Origin: Paenibacillus sp. Marseille-Q4541
GTDB lineage: Bacteria; Bacillota; Bacilli; Paenibacillales; Paenibacillaceae
Assembly: GCF_018310695.1 (NCBI RefSeq)
Contig: NZ_JAGXCY010000004.1
Span: 1-64,000 of the forward strand
Direction of reading: 5' to 3'
Length of the DNA: 64,000 nucleotides
Position 1 is the first letter of the stretch. Every line of letters starts with the position of its first letter. Below the pieces are notes generated by a model. It made no database searches and was not told where the DNA came from. It worked only from the letters and a program-made list of their open reading frames with translations. This document shows positions 17,767 to 28,873 of this stretch, in pieces. The position numbers and the translations under genes were made by a program.

Positions 17767-18780
17767 CTACTTCTTTCTTGATTTAAACATATGAATATTA
17801 TCTAGTGCCTTACCCGTACCGATTGCAACACAATCCAGCGGATTCTCAGCAACAATAACAGGCATGCCTGTTTCGCCAGCAAGAAGCTTGTCCAGGTTAC
17901 GAAGAAGTGCACCGCCACCTGTAAGAACAATACCGCGATCCATAATATCAGCTGCAAGTTCTGGTGGGCATTTTTCAAGTGTAACTTTCACAGCTTCAAC
18001 AATGGAACCCACTGTATCTGCCAAAGCTTCACTGATTTCGTCAGAAGTAATTGTAATGGTCTTAGGCAACCCAGTAACAAGGTCACGACCACGAATTTCC
18101 ATCGTTTCAACAGCATCCAGTGGAAGAGCGGAACCTACTTCCATTTTGAGCTGTTCTGATGTCCGTTCACCAATCATTAGGTTATACTGACGCTTGATGT
18201 ATTGAATAATAGACTCATCCATCTCATCCCCTGCGACACGTACAGAACGACTCGTAACGATACCACCAAGAGAAATGACTGCAACTTCTGTAGTACCTCC
18301 GCCGATATCTACTACCATGCTACCTGTAGGCTCCCATACTGGAAGGTCCGCACCAATAGCAGCAGCAAATGGCTCTTCAATGGTATAAGCTTCACGCGCA
18401 CCCGCTTGTTTCGTAGCATCTTCTACTGCACGTTGTTCAACAGCAGTAATACCGGAAGGTACACATACCATCACGTTCGGATGACGTTGGAAAAATGAAC
18501 GCTGTTTTTGCGCCTGACGAATAAAGTATTTAATCATGGTTGCTGTTGTATCAAAATCAGCAATAACGCCGTCCTTCATTGGTCTGATTGCACGAATATT
18601 CCCTGGTGTACGACCAATCATCTTCTTAGCAGATTCTCCGACTGCCTCAATGACTTGTGTATCTGTACGTAGTGCAACTACGGATGGTTCTCTAACGACA
18701 ATTCCTTTTCCACGGACATAAACGAGCGTATTCGCCGTTCCCAAGTCAATTCCCAAATCTTTTGTAAAGCCACCTAACAT
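17767..18780 (-). CDS. mreB: Rod-shape determining actin homologue MreB
   Basis: Actin-fold ATPase of 337 residues that organises lateral wall synthesis. Phosphate and adenosine motifs are present: [13 protein letters not shown] (8-22), [19 protein letters not shown] near 158-176, and [15 protein letters not shown] near 285-300. The ATG follows a clear AGGGAG-type ribosome site. Paralogues Mbl or MreBH are possible, but the mreC-mreD context points to MreB. Confidence 0.97.
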   Translation of the reverse strand: MLGGFTKDLGIDLGTANTLVYVRGKGIVVREPSVVALRTDTQVIEAVGESAKKMIGRTPGNIRAIRPMKDGVIADFDTTATMIKYFIRQAQKQRSFFQRHPNVMVCVPSGITAVEQRAVEDATKQAGAREAYTIEEPFAAAIGADLPVWEPTGSMVVDIGGGTTEVAVISLGGIVTSRSVRVAGDEMDESIIQYIKRQYNLMIGERTSEQLKMEVGSALPLDAVETMEIRGRDLVTGLPKTITITSDEISEALADTVGSIVEAVKVTLEKCPPELAADIMDRGIVLTGGGALLRNLDKLLAGETGMPVIVAENPLDCVAIGTGKALDNIHMFKSRKK

Positions 18781-18935
18781 GCTGTAATCTCCCTTTCTCT
18801 TCCCTGCATTATTAACGCTGCTTTTTGATTAGCAGCTGCATCTTTATGATCTGATTTAATAAAATGGCTAGATCAGAACACAAGGTATGTATTCTGGTTA
18901 TTCCGTTTAATAAACCTTTAACGTACCACATTATA

Positions 18936-19625
18936 TTATATGAACCCTTGTTCCTTCAAACTTACAAATTTTCCATCGCCAATAATGACGTGATCTAGAA
19001 CTTCAATTCCTACAATTTCTCCTGCCTCCAAAAGGCGACGAGTGAGCTGTATATCTTCCGGACTTGGCGTAGGATCTCCGCTAGGATGGTTATGCGCACA
19101 AACAATGGAGGCACTACTGCACTTGATAGCAGCACGAAACACTTCTCTAGGATGGACAATAGAAGCATTCAGACTTCCCATGGAGAGCGTCTCTTGAGCA
19201 ATGACATGGTTTTTGGTGTTTAGAAAAAGGCACACAAAGTGCTCCTTCTGCAAATATCTGAGCTGTTCCATGAGTAGTTCAGCTGCATCCCTTGGATTTC
19301 GAATGGTTGGCTTAACAGGTAATCTTGCCTGAGCCAATCTTTGTCCGAGCTCAATGCCAGCTTTTAGCTGAATGGCTTTCGCTGGTCCAATTCCTTTGAT
19401 TTGTATAAGTTCATCGATACTTAAATCAACAAGACTACGGAGACTTCCTGCCTCAGTCAAAATTCGCTGAGCAACATGAATAGCAGATTCCTGCCTTGTC
19501 CCTGTTCTAAGCAATATAGCCAAAAGTTCTGCATGACTAAGTGCACCCGCCCCATGATGAAGCATACGTTCTCTCGGGCGCTGTTCTTGGGGGATGTCGC
19601 GCAACATGTACCCTGGCGAACTCAT
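18936..19625 (-). CDS. radC: JAB-domain protein RadC
   Basis: RadC family protein of 229 residues. It has an N-terminal helix-hairpin-helix part (IKGIGPAKAIQLKA, near 80) and a JAB/MPN metalloprotease-like domain. The metal motif is seen as EVFRAAIKCSSASIVCAHNHPSGDPTPSPEDI, with HNHPSG and the distal Asp. The biochemical function is unsettled; a DNA repair role has been questioned. I chose ATG at 19625 with AGAGGG close upstream; a longer TTG reading is possible. It lies upstream of mreB, as in B. subtilis. Confidence 0.9.
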   Translation of the reverse strand: MSSPGYMLRDIPQEQRPRERMLHHGAGALSHAELLAILLRTGTRQESAIHVAQRILTEAGSLRSLVDLSIDELIQIKGIGPAKAIQLKAGIELGQRLAQARLPVKPTIRNPRDAAELLMEQLRYLQKEHFVCLFLNTKNHVIAQETLSMGSLNASIVHPREVFRAAIKCSSASIVCAHNHPSGDPTPSPEDIQLTRRLLEAGEIVGIEVLDHVIIGDGKFVSLKEQGFI

Positions 19626-19681
19626 CTTTTCCCTCTTTTCGAAAGAACTCCCTTGCACCACTTGAATCAAAATATCAAATT

Positions 19682-20299
19682 TTACTTTTCATCTATGGCA
19701 AGCACGTACATACCCAGCTCGGCGAGTTGTTCACTAAGCAAGGACAATGGCAAACCTACAACATTAAAATAGCAACCTTCAATGGACTCTACCAGAATAG
19801 AACCAATCCCTTGAATTGCATAGGCTCCCGCTTTGTCAGCCGGCTCTCCTGTTCCAATGTAAGCGAGAATTGCCTCGCGCGTTTGTGCTTTCATCTTCAC
19901 TTTTGTCTTACGATGATTTACGATAATGCGTCCTGTATCTCCTGAGATACAGGCAACACCGGAGTATACCTCATGAGTACGATTCTGCAGCATATCTAGC
20001 ATTCGAAAAGCGTCTTCCTCATCCTTCGGTTTACCAAGTACCATTCCGTTCATTACGACAATAGTGTCGCTACCAACTACAATAGCACCCTCCATACTTG
20101 AATCGTATGAATCAAAGACTGCCTTTGCCTTACGTACCGAAAGTTCTTCAACGATTTGCTCTGGCGTGTAGTCTACTGGCGTGTCTTCATCCGCATGACT
20201 TGGAACAACTTCAAACGGCAGTCTGAGTGAAGCGATAAGCTCACGTCGACGTGGAGATGTTGAAGCTAGAATGATTCGATGGTTCTGCTGCTTTTTCAA
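19682..20299 (-). CDS. maf: Maf nucleotide pyrophosphatase
   Basis: Maf/HAM1-fold nucleoside triphosphate pyrophosphatase of 205 residues, in the dTTP/UTP type class, thought to remove modified nucleotides and linked to septum formation arrest. Motifs STSPRRRELI (13-22), the catalytic GSDTIV near 78 and KPKDEEDAFRML near 92 are present. The start is TTG, behind an AAGGAG site. The maf-radC-mreB order matches B. subtilis. Confidence 0.95.
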   Translation of the reverse strand: MKKQQNHRIILASTSPRRRELIASLRLPFEVVPSHADEDTPVDYTPEQIVEELSVRKAKAVFDSYDSSMEGAIVVGSDTIVVMNGMVLGKPKDEEDAFRMLDMLQNRTHEVYSGVACISGDTGRIIVNHRKTKVKMKAQTREAILAYIGTGEPADKAGAYAIQGIGSILVESIEGCYFNVVGLPLSLLSEQLAELGMYVLAIDEK

Positions 20300-20405
20300 A
20301 GGGATAACTCCTTACTGGATTGATAATGCTATAAGCATATCTTACTTTGAATTCGTCTTTTTGTTATGACTCATACTACGTAGTTATGATCTTATGAATA
20401 ATTGC

Positions 20406-20648
20406 TTACAATTTGCGATAAAGCCAAATTGCTGACACCATACCTAGCAGACTGAGCAAGCTCATTTTCAATTGAATGTTAAGGTTATAGCTAATGATGT
20501 CGAAATTTGCCTTTGGCGACCAACTAATAGTTGTCGTATTCGTTAGAATAGAAAGAGCCTTGAATTGCTCCAGACCCTTGGCTATAAAGGCTCCTATCAG
20601 CCATCCTAGGAGCAGAAACAACAAAAACATCCCGAAATTTTTTTTCAT
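20406..20648 (-). CDS. Small two-helix membrane protein, DUF4321
   Basis: An 80-residue membrane protein with one N-terminal helix (about 5-25) and one C-terminal helix (about 57-77). The spacing between the helices and the short basic end YRKL resemble the DUF4321 family. I chose ATG at 20648 with GAGGGAAGAG upstream. It lies between the SPOR protein and maf. The function is unknown; a division or sporulation link is only suggested by context. Confidence 0.75.
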   Translation of the reverse strand: MKKNFGMFLLFLLLGWLIGAFIAKGLEQFKALSILTNTTTISWSPKANFDIISYNLNIQLKMSLLSLLGMVSAIWLYRKL

Positions 20649-20769
20649 TGTACTCTTCCCTCGCCATATTTTGACACCTTCATTATTATACGGGAAGCAA
20701 GGCTTAAGTACAAATACAAATCCGGCCTGGGGAAGTATTTCCATTTCCCGGCCGGATCAAGGGACATCC

Positions 20770-22131
20770 TTATGTTTGCTTCATAACCTCGAGGAGCTGC
20801 TTTTCTTGGAGAATGTAATCCATCACTGCAGATTGAACTTTCCACATATGTTCTTTAGTAGGATTTTTGTTATATTCAGAAACTGCGCTAATCGCAGTAC
20901 TCATGGAAGATTCCATCTTCAGCTCAACCTTCTTCCCATTCTCAGAAAGTCCTGCTTGAATAGCTCCAACGTTGCTTGTAAATCGCTGATGTGCATCAGC
21001 CAGCTCACTTATTTTCTCTTTCGGTACGGCAACCTGTACTTGTTGTCCGATCTGCCCAATGGAAATGGAAGTTAGCATATCAGTAAGTGCTCTACTGTTC
21101 TCAAAAAAAGGACCAATCACATCTGGATCACCTGTAAAGACAACGTCTGACACTGCTGGTAAAGTGATCTCCCTTACATACAGGTCTACTCCTTCTGTCT
21201 TCATCTGATTACTTATTAGCTTCGCTTCTTCTCTGTTTGAAGATACTCCTGCATATACTCTTGCTTCGTCTAGCGGGTCGCTTCCTGCAGCAATACCCGC
21301 TTCGGCAAGTTCATTCTTCGCCTGAGTTGCACCTTCTGCAGTGCTGAAGACACCATATTGAAGCATAAAATAAGTGACTCCTGGTATGGAAACGGTTGTT
21401 TTATTTATACTTGAAATTCCAGCTACAGGTGTTTGCGTCTTTACCGTTTCATTGGAGGAAGCAATTCCAGCACCTGCCGTTTCCTTTACTGTCGGTTGTG
21501 GAGCATTTTCTGAACCAGAATTCAACATGGACATAGCTACAAATCCAAATAGAACACCAGTAATTATGGCTGCAGTCACCGAACCAAATAGCTTCCATCC
21601 CCCTGGTGATCTTCGATGATGAACAGAGTATTGCTCCGATGTTATCTCTGGATACTCGACCGAATGTTGCCAATTAAGGTCATGGTCATGATCAGAGTTA
21701 TCTTCCTCCTTTCCCCGTACGGAGGAAATGGGTACATTTTTTTCGATCACAGAAGAACTAACATAGGGACCAAACGGTTCTCCCCAATCGTCATATATCG
21801 GATTTCCATAATAAGCGTCTTTCTTGCTACCCTCGTCATTATCCGAAAAATGGGCTGGTGAACTTTGCTCGAGATGGCCTGTCCGTTCTTTCTGATGATT
21901 CATCCGATTCTCCGAACCAAGTGGAGGGACTTGGCGATGCAGTGGCATTGGAATAATGTTTTGATGAGTCTTCTCTGTCTTTTTGGTACCACTTATGACT
22001 GTAGCCTCTGGTCTCTTGTTTACCTGTGCGTTCTCAATGGTTTGAATCTCTTCAGTCTTCGGATTATGCAATTTAGGAGATGCATTTTGAGCTTCCTCAC
22101 CGAAACGAAACGTCATTCTCGCCTTATTCAC
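20770..22131 (-). CDS. SPOR-domain membrane protein, positional counterpart of SpoIIB
   Basis: A 453-residue bitopic protein. The cytosolic part (about 1-175) is acidic and rich in Glu, Asn and Ser. One membrane helix lies at about 178-203. A SPOR domain (about 245-325; TYFMLQYGVFSTAEGA and a second half with REEAKLI) would bind denuded septal peptidoglycan. A further helical domain of about 120 residues follows. It occupies the place of spoIIB between folC and maf in B. subtilis, and SpoIIB has the same cytosol-TM-SPOR layout. The extra C-terminal domain differs. GTG start with GGGAGGG. Confidence 0.75.
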   Translation of the reverse strand: MNKARMTFRFGEEAQNASPKLHNPKTEEIQTIENAQVNKRPEATVISGTKKTEKTHQNIIPMPLHRQVPPLGSENRMNHQKERTGHLEQSSPAHFSDNDEGSKKDAYYGNPIYDDWGEPFGPYVSSSVIEKNVPISSVRGKEEDNSDHDHDLNWQHSVEYPEITSEQYSVHHRRSPGGWKLFGSVTAAIITGVLFGFVAMSMLNSGSENAPQPTVKETAGAGIASSNETVKTQTPVAGISSINKTTVSIPGVTYFMLQYGVFSTAEGATQAKNELAEAGIAAGSDPLDEARVYAGVSSNREEAKLISNQMKTEGVDLYVREITLPAVSDVVFTGDPDVIGPFFENSRALTDMLTSISIGQIGQQVQVAVPKEKISELADAHQRFTSNVGAIQAGLSENGKKVELKMESSMSTAISAVSEYNKNPTKEHMWKVQSAVMDYILQEKQLLEVMKQT

Positions 22132-22193
22132 TGTGTAAGACCCTCCCTTGTCCTTTTTAACAGCTATATGTGAGAAAAACGCCAGATATGCAT

Positions 22194-22234
22194 AAAAAGC
22201 ACCACCTCCGCCTATAGGCAGAAATGATGCTTTT
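22194..22234 (-). terminator. Terminator of valS-folC-murC
   Basis: On the minus strand AAAAGCATCATT pairs (with G-U pairs) to GGTGGTGCTTTT around a TCTGCC/GGCGGA inner stem, ending in T residues. Confidence 0.85.
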
Positions 22235-22264
22235 ATTTATGGCTAATCAAGTAGCAACACAGGT

Positions 22265-23632
22265 TTATTTCAAGCCTTTTGCTAACTCATAACCCGCTTT
22301 CCAAATATCTCCTGCGCCCATCGTTAACACCAGATCACCCGGGTTTAGACGGTGTTCAAGATCTTTTACTACATCCTCTTTTGTAGGGAAGTAGATCGCA
22401 TTTGGATTACTGTTTTGCTTAATAAGCTCAACTAATTTTGAAGAGTGAACCCCTTCAATTTGCTTCTCGCCAGCAGGAGAGAAAATATCGGTAATGATAA
22501 CTTCATCTGCCTCTGCAAAAGCACGACTAAATGCATCGAGCAAGAAGAACGTTCGCGTATAGCGTTGCGGTTGGAATACGGCAATAATCCGTTTTCCCGT
22601 AGCTTTAGCAGCACTGATTGTAGCTTCAATCTCAGTTGGATGATGAGCATAATCATCAATAATGAGAATATCTCGTGCCTCACCAAGTACCTGGAACCTG
22701 CGTTTTGCACCACTAAATTTCACAATGGCTTTCACGATAGATTCAAATGGGATACCTGCCTCTAGACAAGAAATAATCGTTGCCATTGCATTGCTCACAT
22801 TATGTTTGCCTGGTACAGATAGTTCCACTTTACCAAGCGGAGCCCCACGATGATTCATCGTGAAGGAAATGTGACGATCGCCGAGCTTAAGATCCGTTGC
22901 CGTATAATCAGCTTCAGCGTCAATCGCATAAGTAACAATGTTAGATTTGAGCTGTGGCATAATGCTCTGAATATTCTCATCATCTGCACAAACAATCGCA
23001 CAGCCCTCAGGTTTTACCTGATTTAAGAACTTCACATATGCATTTTTCAGCTCATTAAAATCATTGTTGTAATTCTCCAGATGATCGGCTTCCAAATTCG
23101 TTACAATACCAACCCAAGGGTGGTACTGCAAGAAGGAACCATCGCTCTCATCTGCCTCAGCAACGACGCAATCACCTTTACCAGCCTTGGCATTCGTGCC
23201 GAGGTTCATAATCTCTCCGCCGATGATATACGTGGGATCGGTTCCGCACTCTTCCATAACAAGCGCAATCATCGAGGAAGTCGTCGTTTTACCGTGTGCT
23301 CCGGCAACCGCTACTCCCTTTCGCTCGTTAAGTAAACGAGCCAACATTTGTGCACGGTGAAGAACCGGAATTTTTAATTGTTCCGCTTCTACACGTTCCA
23401 CATTGTCTTTAGGCGCAGCCGTAGAATAAACGACCAAATCCGCACCGTGTACCTGTTCAGCCGTATGGCCAATATATACTTTTGCTCCCTTTGCGGCGAG
23501 CTTTTCAGTAAGCTCCTGGGATGCCACATCAGATCCTGTAACCTTATAACCCATCTCTAACATAACTCTTGCAATGGCGCTCATCCCATAGCCGCCGATA
23601 CCGATAAAATGTACATGTTCCGAAGTATTCAA
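22265..23632 (-). CDS. murC: UDP-N-acetylmuramate--L-alanine ligase
   Basis: Mur ligase of 455 residues that adds L-alanine to UDP-MurNAc in the cytosolic stage of peptidoglycan synthesis. The N-terminal UDP site is [17 protein letters not shown] (8-24), the ATP loop [13 protein letters not shown] near 110, and the conserved [14 protein letters not shown] near 325. The start is most likely TTG at 23632 (or the adjacent TTG at 23635), with AAGGTTGGTG overlapping the folC end. A longer reading inside folC is rejected. Confidence 0.95.
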   Translation of the reverse strand: MNTSEHVHFIGIGGYGMSAIARVMLEMGYKVTGSDVASQELTEKLAAKGAKVYIGHTAEQVHGADLVVYSTAAPKDNVERVEAEQLKIPVLHRAQMLARLLNERKGVAVAGAHGKTTTSSMIALVMEECGTDPTYIIGGEIMNLGTNAKAGKGDCVVAEADESDGSFLQYHPWVGIVTNLEADHLENYNNDFNELKNAYVKFLNQVKPEGCAIVCADDENIQSIMPQLKSNIVTYAIDAEADYTATDLKLGDRHISFTMNHRGAPLGKVELSVPGKHNVSNAMATIISCLEAGIPFESIVKAIVKFSGAKRRFQVLGEARDILIIDDYAHHPTEIEATISAAKATGKRIIAVFQPQRYTRTFFLLDAFSRAFAEADEVIITDIFSPAGEKQIEGVHSSKLVELIKQNSNPNAIYFPTKEDVVKDLEHRLNPGDLVLTMGAGDIWKAGYELAKGLK

Positions 23633-23639
23633 CAAGTTT

Positions 23640-25016
23640 TCACCAACCTTTTTCAGAATCGGTTTGATGCAAAAGAGCGGCCCGAACATCTGCAATTAAA
23701 TACAGTGTGCCAGACACAACCCCTAGATCGTCCGCTTCCGTCCGTAACTTAAGCAAGTCGAGTGCATTTTTCCATGAAGGTTCTACAATGATGTCAAGGT
23801 TTGGTTTGGCAAAGGATGGACGAAGCTCTTCTACCATATTTTTTAACTGTGCCGCATCCATTTTACGTCGGAAATCGGGCTCAGTCAGGATAAGCGTATC
23901 CACTAGTGGCAGTATATGCTGAAAATACAACTTGTGATGCTTATTCTCAAGCATGCCCATCATTAAAATTAATTTCCGGTCCGCATACAAATCCTTTATC
24001 GTTCTGGCAAGTGTTTCTGCACCTTCCGGATTATGTGCCCCGTCCAAAATAAGAATTGGATCGTCAGACACTTTTTCAAAACGTCCGGCCCAGAATGCCC
24101 TTTGGAATCCTTTTTGCAAATCTTCCTCTTCCATATAGAACGCCATGTACTGGCGCAGCACTTCAAGTGTCATTAGAGCACAAGCAGCATTGGCACTTTG
24201 ATGCTTGCCCTGCATTGTCAGCTCCACATCAAGTTCACGAAACGGTCCATTAAAATGGATTCTTTGACCATTCTTATTAACCTCAAGCTGCTCATAAGTA
24301 AACTGTTCTCCTGCAAGATACAGGTTTGATTTTTTCTCAGCACAGGTTTTACGAATGATATCTACAGCTTCCGGCTGTTCAACAGTAGTGACGACAGGGA
24401 CGCCGGTTTTAATAATCCCTGCCTTTTCAGAAGTAATTTGTTCGATCGTATCCCCAAGAATATCGGTATGGTCATATCCAATATTCGTAATCACCGAAAT
24501 GATAGGAGTAACGACATTAGTTACATCAAGCCTTCCCCCAAGCCCGGTCTCCCATACTACTACATCAGGATAGCATACCTCAGCATAATACAGAATTGCG
24601 AGAGCTGTCGCAACCTCAAACATCGTCGGAGAGCCAAGTTCTGAAGCAGCCACTTCCTCTACAAGGGGCCTCAGCTTATTGGATAGCTGCAACAGAGTGT
24701 CTTCTGGAATGTCTTGTTCATTATACTGAAAACGATTCGTAAACTTAGTAATGTACGGAGAAGTAAACGTTCCTACATCGTACCCGCACTGTCTAAGTGT
24801 AGAGGTCAGGAAAGCACAAGTCGACCCTTTTCCATTCGTTCCCGCAATATGAATAAATTTCAGATGTTTATGAGGGTCGCCCAGCTTGGATAAAAGTAGT
24901 TCAATACGGGATAGTCCCGGTCTGATTCCAAACGGAATGAGATTATTAATCCAAGCTACTGCGTCATCGTAGGTTTGTAAAGGAGCCGCACATGCAGCTC
25001 CTGTATTTTCAGACAT
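23640..25016 (-). CDS. folC: Folylpolyglutamate / dihydrofolate synthase
   Basis: Mur-ligase-fold enzyme of 458 residues that adds glutamate to dihydropteroate and tetrahydrofolates. The P-loop [18 protein letters not shown] lies near residue 55, [17 protein letters not shown] near 145 and [14 protein letters not shown] near 325. I chose ATG at 25016, eight bases behind GGAGGG. It lies between valS and murC in one transcription unit. Confidence 0.95.
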   Translation of the reverse strand: MSENTGAACAAPLQTYDDAVAWINNLIPFGIRPGLSRIELLLSKLGDPHKHLKFIHIAGTNGKGSTCAFLTSTLRQCGYDVGTFTSPYITKFTNRFQYNEQDIPEDTLLQLSNKLRPLVEEVAASELGSPTMFEVATALAILYYAEVCYPDVVVWETGLGGRLDVTNVVTPIISVITNIGYDHTDILGDTIEQITSEKAGIIKTGVPVVTTVEQPEAVDIIRKTCAEKKSNLYLAGEQFTYEQLEVNKNGQRIHFNGPFRELDVELTMQGKHQSANAACALMTLEVLRQYMAFYMEEEDLQKGFQRAFWAGRFEKVSDDPILILDGAHNPEGAETLARTIKDLYADRKLILMMGMLENKHHKLYFQHILPLVDTLILTEPDFRRKMDAAQLKNMVEELRPSFAKPNLDIIVEPSWKNALDLLKLRTEADDLGVVSGTLYLIADVRAALLHQTDSEKGW

Positions 25017-25095
25017 TTTCTTCACCCTCCGGTTGCGAAATTTGTGAGATCAGCTTTACTAAGAGTACTGCCGGATAAAGAGCAAACGATAAAAC

Positions 25096-27774
25096 CTAGC
25101 TTTGTAATTCACCAATACGAGCAATAACTTTACTACGTTTTTCGGAATAATCAGCAAGTTTTGCACGTTCTTCTTCAATCACTTTAGCTGGTGCTTTTGA
25201 TACGAAGCCTTCATTTCCAAGTTTTTTCTCGATACGAAGTACTTCTTTATCTAAGTTCTCACGTTCTTTCTCAAGACGAGCAATTTCCTGATCAATATCA
25301 ATCAGTCCTGCCAGTGGGAAATAAATTTCAGCACCCGACACAATAGCAGTCATCGCTTTCTCCGGCGTAGGTAAAGAAATACCTGTCGTAAGATCGGAAG
25401 TATTACAGAATCTTTGAACATAAACAAGGTTGTTATCTATAATTTTCAGTGCATCTGCATGGCTTGCATTTACATTCATTTCGATCTTCTTACTCATTGG
25501 AACGTTCACTTCTGCACGAACATTACGAACAGCTCGAATGAGATCCATCAGCATGTTCATTTCAGCAACTGCTTGCTCGTTTACAAGATCTTCGTTAAAT
25601 TCAGGCCATGCAGCCAGGGTAACGGACTCCCCTTCATGCGGCAAATGCTGCCAGATTTCCTCGGAAATAAACGGCATGAACGGATGAATTAGACGCATCG
25701 TACGATCCAATACATAAGCAAGTACCGACTGTGTTTTGCGTTTCGCTTGCTCGTCTTCTCCATATAAGGATAATTTGGAGAACTCGATATACCAGTCACA
25801 CAGATCATCCCAAATGAAGTTGTAAAGCGCACGTCCCGTTTCCCCGAATTCATAGGCATCCATCAGACGAGTTACATCTCTCGAAGTTTCGTTGAGACGG
25901 TGTAGAATCCAGCGATCTGCTGTAGATAGCTCACCTGTAATATTAATGTCTTCATAAGTTACGCCTTCCAAATTCATGAGGGCAAAGCGGGAAGCATTCC
26001 AAATTTTGTTCGCAAAGTTACGAGCTTGCTCTACACGTTCCCAGCGGAAACGAAGATCCTGACCTGGTGTGCTGCTTGTTGAAATCATATAGCGCATCGC
26101 ATCTGCACCATATTTCTCAATTACTTCAAGCGGGTCTACCCCGTTACCAAGCGACTTCGACATTTTACGGCCGTCTGCATCACGTACAAGTCCGTGCATC
26201 AATACGTCTTTAAACGGAATTTCATCCGTAAATTCAAGCGCAGTAAAGATCATTCGAGCTACCCAGAAATAGATAATATCGTAGCCAGTTACGAGAACGG
26301 ACGTTGGATAGTAGCGTTTCAGATCCTCTGTATCTTCAGGCCAGCCGAGCGTAGAGAACGGCCATAGCGCCGAACTGAACCAAGTATCAAGTACATCTTC
26401 ATCTTGACGAAGTTCAGCAGAACCACACTTGGAACAAGTTGTGAGGTCTTCTTGACTTACATGATGCTCTCCGCAAGAGTCACAGTACCACGCCGGAATA
26501 CGATGTCCCCACCACAGCTGACGGGAAATGCACCAGTCGCGTACATTTTCAATCCACTGCAGATAGGTTCTCTCAAAACGATCAGGGACAAAGTTTACAC
26601 CCTTGCCATTTTTCTGTGCTTCGATAGCTCTTTCCGCCAGCGGCTGCATTGCAACAAACCACTGTGTGGACAAATAAGGTTCGACTACAGCGCCAGAACG
26701 CTCACTATGTCCAACTTGATGAACATGATCTTCAATGTTAACAAGTACACCTGATTCCTTTAGGTCCGCTACAATTTGCTTACGGCATTCACTACGGTCA
26801 AGCCCTTTATACTTACCAGCGTCCGCATTCATCGTACCTGTCTCATCCATCACTGTAATTTGCGGCAGATCGTGACGAAGACCTACTTCAAAGTCATTTG
26901 GATCATGAGCAGGCGTAATTTTTACAGCGCCACTTCCAAAGTCTTTTTCTACGTATTCATCCGCAATCACTGGAATTTCACGACCGATAATCGGTAATAC
27001 GAGCATTTTACCAACCATATCTTTGTAACGTTCATCTTTAGGATGAACCGCTACCGCTGTATCACCAAGCATAGTTTCCGGACGTGTCGTCGCAACGGTA
27101 ATAGAACCGCTGCCGTCTTTTAATTCATATTTTAGGTGGTACAAGTGTCCCTGTACTTCTTTATATTCAACTTCAATATCTGACAGAGCAGTACGCGCTG
27201 CCGGATCCCAGTTAATGATACGTTTACCGCGGTAGATAAGTCCTTTATCATACAGCTTAACAAACACTTCACGAACGGCTTTGGATAACCCCTCATCCAG
27301 CGTAAAGCGCTCGCGGGAATAGTCGAGTGACAATCCCATTTTCGCCCACTGGGAACGGATCGTATTGTTGTATTCTTCTTTCCAGTCCCAAACTTTCTCG
27401 AGGAACTTTTCACGTCCGAGGTCATAACGGGTAATACCGTCTTCTCTCAATTTTTGCTCTACTTTGGTTTGTGTTGCAATCCCTGCATGGTCAGAACCTG
27501 GCAGCCAGAGTGCATCATAACCTTGCATCCGTTTCGCACGGATAATAATATCCTGGAGAGTAAAGTCCAGCGCATGACCGATATGAAGCATACCCGTTAC
27601 GTTAGGTGGTGGAATTACAATGGTAAAAGGCTGCGCATCTCTGCGCTGACCTGCTTTGAAAAAGTTATTTTCCATCCAGTACGGATACCATTTCTGCTCC
27701 GCAGCCTGCGGATCATAAGTTGTCGGCATTTCCGTCTGATTGGGCTTATTAGGTTGATTTGTTGGTTCAGACAT
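25096..27774 (-). CDS. valS: Valyl-tRNA synthetase
   Basis: Class I aminoacyl-tRNA synthetase of 892 residues. The HIGH element appears as [16 protein letters not shown] (about 52-67) and the KMSKS element as [13 protein letters not shown] near 528. A CP1 editing domain lies between them, and a C-terminal coiled coil (about 820-890) is present, typical for ValRS. I chose ATG at 27774, seven bases after AGGAGG. Expression is controlled by an upstream T-box. Confidence 0.98.
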   Translation of the reverse strand: MSEPTNQPNKPNQTEMPTTYDPQAAEQKWYPYWMENNFFKAGQRRDAQPFTIVIPPPNVTGMLHIGHALDFTLQDIIIRAKRMQGYDALWLPGSDHAGIATQTKVEQKLREDGITRYDLGREKFLEKVWDWKEEYNNTIRSQWAKMGLSLDYSRERFTLDEGLSKAVREVFVKLYDKGLIYRGKRIINWDPAARTALSDIEVEYKEVQGHLYHLKYELKDGSGSITVATTRPETMLGDTAVAVHPKDERYKDMVGKMLVLPIIGREIPVIADEYVEKDFGSGAVKITPAHDPNDFEVGLRHDLPQITVMDETGTMNADAGKYKGLDRSECRKQIVADLKESGVLVNIEDHVHQVGHSERSGAVVEPYLSTQWFVAMQPLAERAIEAQKNGKGVNFVPDRFERTYLQWIENVRDWCISRQLWWGHRIPAWYCDSCGEHHVSQEDLTTCSKCGSAELRQDEDVLDTWFSSALWPFSTLGWPEDTEDLKRYYPTSVLVTGYDIIYFWVARMIFTALEFTDEIPFKDVLMHGLVRDADGRKMSKSLGNGVDPLEVIEKYGADAMRYMISTSSTPGQDLRFRWERVEQARNFANKIWNASRFALMNLEGVTYEDINITGELSTADRWILHRLNETSRDVTRLMDAYEFGETGRALYNFIWDDLCDWYIEFSKLSLYGEDEQAKRKTQSVLAYVLDRTMRLIHPFMPFISEEIWQHLPHEGESVTLAAWPEFNEDLVNEQAVAEMNMLMDLIRAVRNVRAEVNVPMSKKIEMNVNASHADALKIIDNNLVYVQRFCNTSDLTTGISLPTPEKAMTAIVSGAEIYFPLAGLIDIDQEIARLEKERENLDKEVLRIEKKLGNEGFVSKAPAKVIEEERAKLADYSEKRSKVIARIGELQS

Positions 27775-27828
27775 AAACATTCCTCCTGCTAAATTAAAAA
27801 TTCAATAATTTTTCATCAAGTATTGATA

Positions 27829-28130
27829 AAAAAACAAAAAGACCCTTCATCCTCAAAGGACGAAAGGTCATTCTTTCGCGGTACCACCTTTGTTTCATAT
27901 CAAGACATAAATACCGCGAACCTTATGGTTACGAGCTTAATATGACACTTCGTTAGACAGTATAACGGCTGCAGCCGGCCTCAATCTAGTGCTTCTTAGT
28001 TACAAAAAAGCATTCAAAAGGGCAACTCCCGGGCGACTTCGAACCAGTAACGTAACCTGCGGAATTTCACACCAGTCAATTCCACTCTCTGAAGGGTTTA
28101 CTGCCTACTATTCCCGTTCTTCGTTGTTTA
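27829..28130 (-). promoter_or_regulatory. T-box riboswitch controlling valS-folC-murC
   Basis: The minus strand carries the T-box antiterminator core AAGGTGGTACCGCG (27877-27890), overlapping a terminator (27829-27869: GACCTTTCGTCC with GGATGAAGGGTC, then a T-rich tract). Upstream, Stem I features are seen: GGGAATAGTA near 28115 and AGAGAGTGGA near 28085. A GUC valine triplet at 28035-28037 is the best specifier candidate, not proven. The leader should let valS be read through when tRNA-Val is uncharged. Confidence 0.93.
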
Positions 28131-28300
28131 TTGTGTAATTCAAGGATCTATAGAGAACTACGAAATACAGTTAATTATATTCATTGTATCCCCAATCCTA
28201 CAGACATCATACATTTCTGGTCTAAATTCGTCAACAGGCGAGTGTCTATTTTTCCATACAGGTAAAGACTGGAGCGAGATGATAGCAAAGTTTCATCAAA

Positions 28301-28780
28301 CTACTGCGAGCGTAGTCTTTTCATCATTCTATAGTTTGTAAGAAATACGCCCGCACGGAGGACCTTCTGTTCTTCTAGGATTTGAAATCCGTGCCGATCA
28401 AAAAATGGCTTCGCGGTTATACTCACCTCGGCCAAAATGTCCGTGATAGACTGTTCCACTGCCTTTTTCTCCAATGCATTCAGCAGTGCTGAGGCAACAC
28501 CGCGTCCCTGCATATCTTTATGTACGTAAAGCCTGTCCAGATCCCCTGTATCTGTCATATCACTAAAGCCTGCAATATGATCATCTAAAACAGCAACATA
28601 GGTGATACGATGAGCCAATTCTTCTCTCCAGCGAGTAACAAGCTCATTTTTTCGTTCTATAGGTGCCCAAACGTTCAACTGCTCTGGTGAGTAATGTAAT
28701 GCATTTACTGTATGGACAGTTTCATAGAATAGCTGCACAAGCTGCTCCGTATCTTCTAACCTAAATAATCGAATATACAT
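28301..28780 (-). CDS. GNAT family N-acetyltransferase
   Basis: Acetyltransferase of 159 residues with the GNAT fold. The acetyl-CoA pyrophosphate loop is visible as MQGRGVASALLNALE near residue 95, preceded by the beta strand LDRLYVHKD. The ATG follows AAAGGAG. The substrate cannot be read from the sequence. It is a single gene between the valS T-box and spoVID, where B. subtilis has other genes, so the job is probably unrelated to its neighbours. Confidence 0.85.
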   Translation of the reverse strand: MYIRLFRLEDTEQLVQLFYETVHTVNALHYSPEQLNVWAPIERKNELVTRWREELAHRITYVAVLDDHIAGFSDMTDTGDLDRLYVHKDMQGRGVASALLNALEKKAVEQSITDILAEVSITAKPFFDRHGFQILEEQKVLRAGVFLTNYRMMKRLRSQ

Positions 28781-28818
28781 AAGATCTCCTTTCCTGGTCT
28801 TTTTCCAAAATTATAACG

Positions 28819-28856
28819 AAAAAAGTGTCCCTGGTCGTTAACACGCCCAAGAACAC
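28819..28856 (-). terminator. Terminator of spoVID
   Basis: On the minus strand GTGTTCTTGG pairs with CCAGGGACAC (two G-U pairs), followed by six T, 18 bases after the spoVID stop. Confidence 0.8.
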
Positions 28857-28873
28857 ATCGTTTCGTATCTTAA

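Noticed and set aside
28131..28300. Promoter hexamers ahead of the valS T-box
   Set aside because: TATAAT and TACAAT-like elements occur, but no -35 at proper distance could be chosen.
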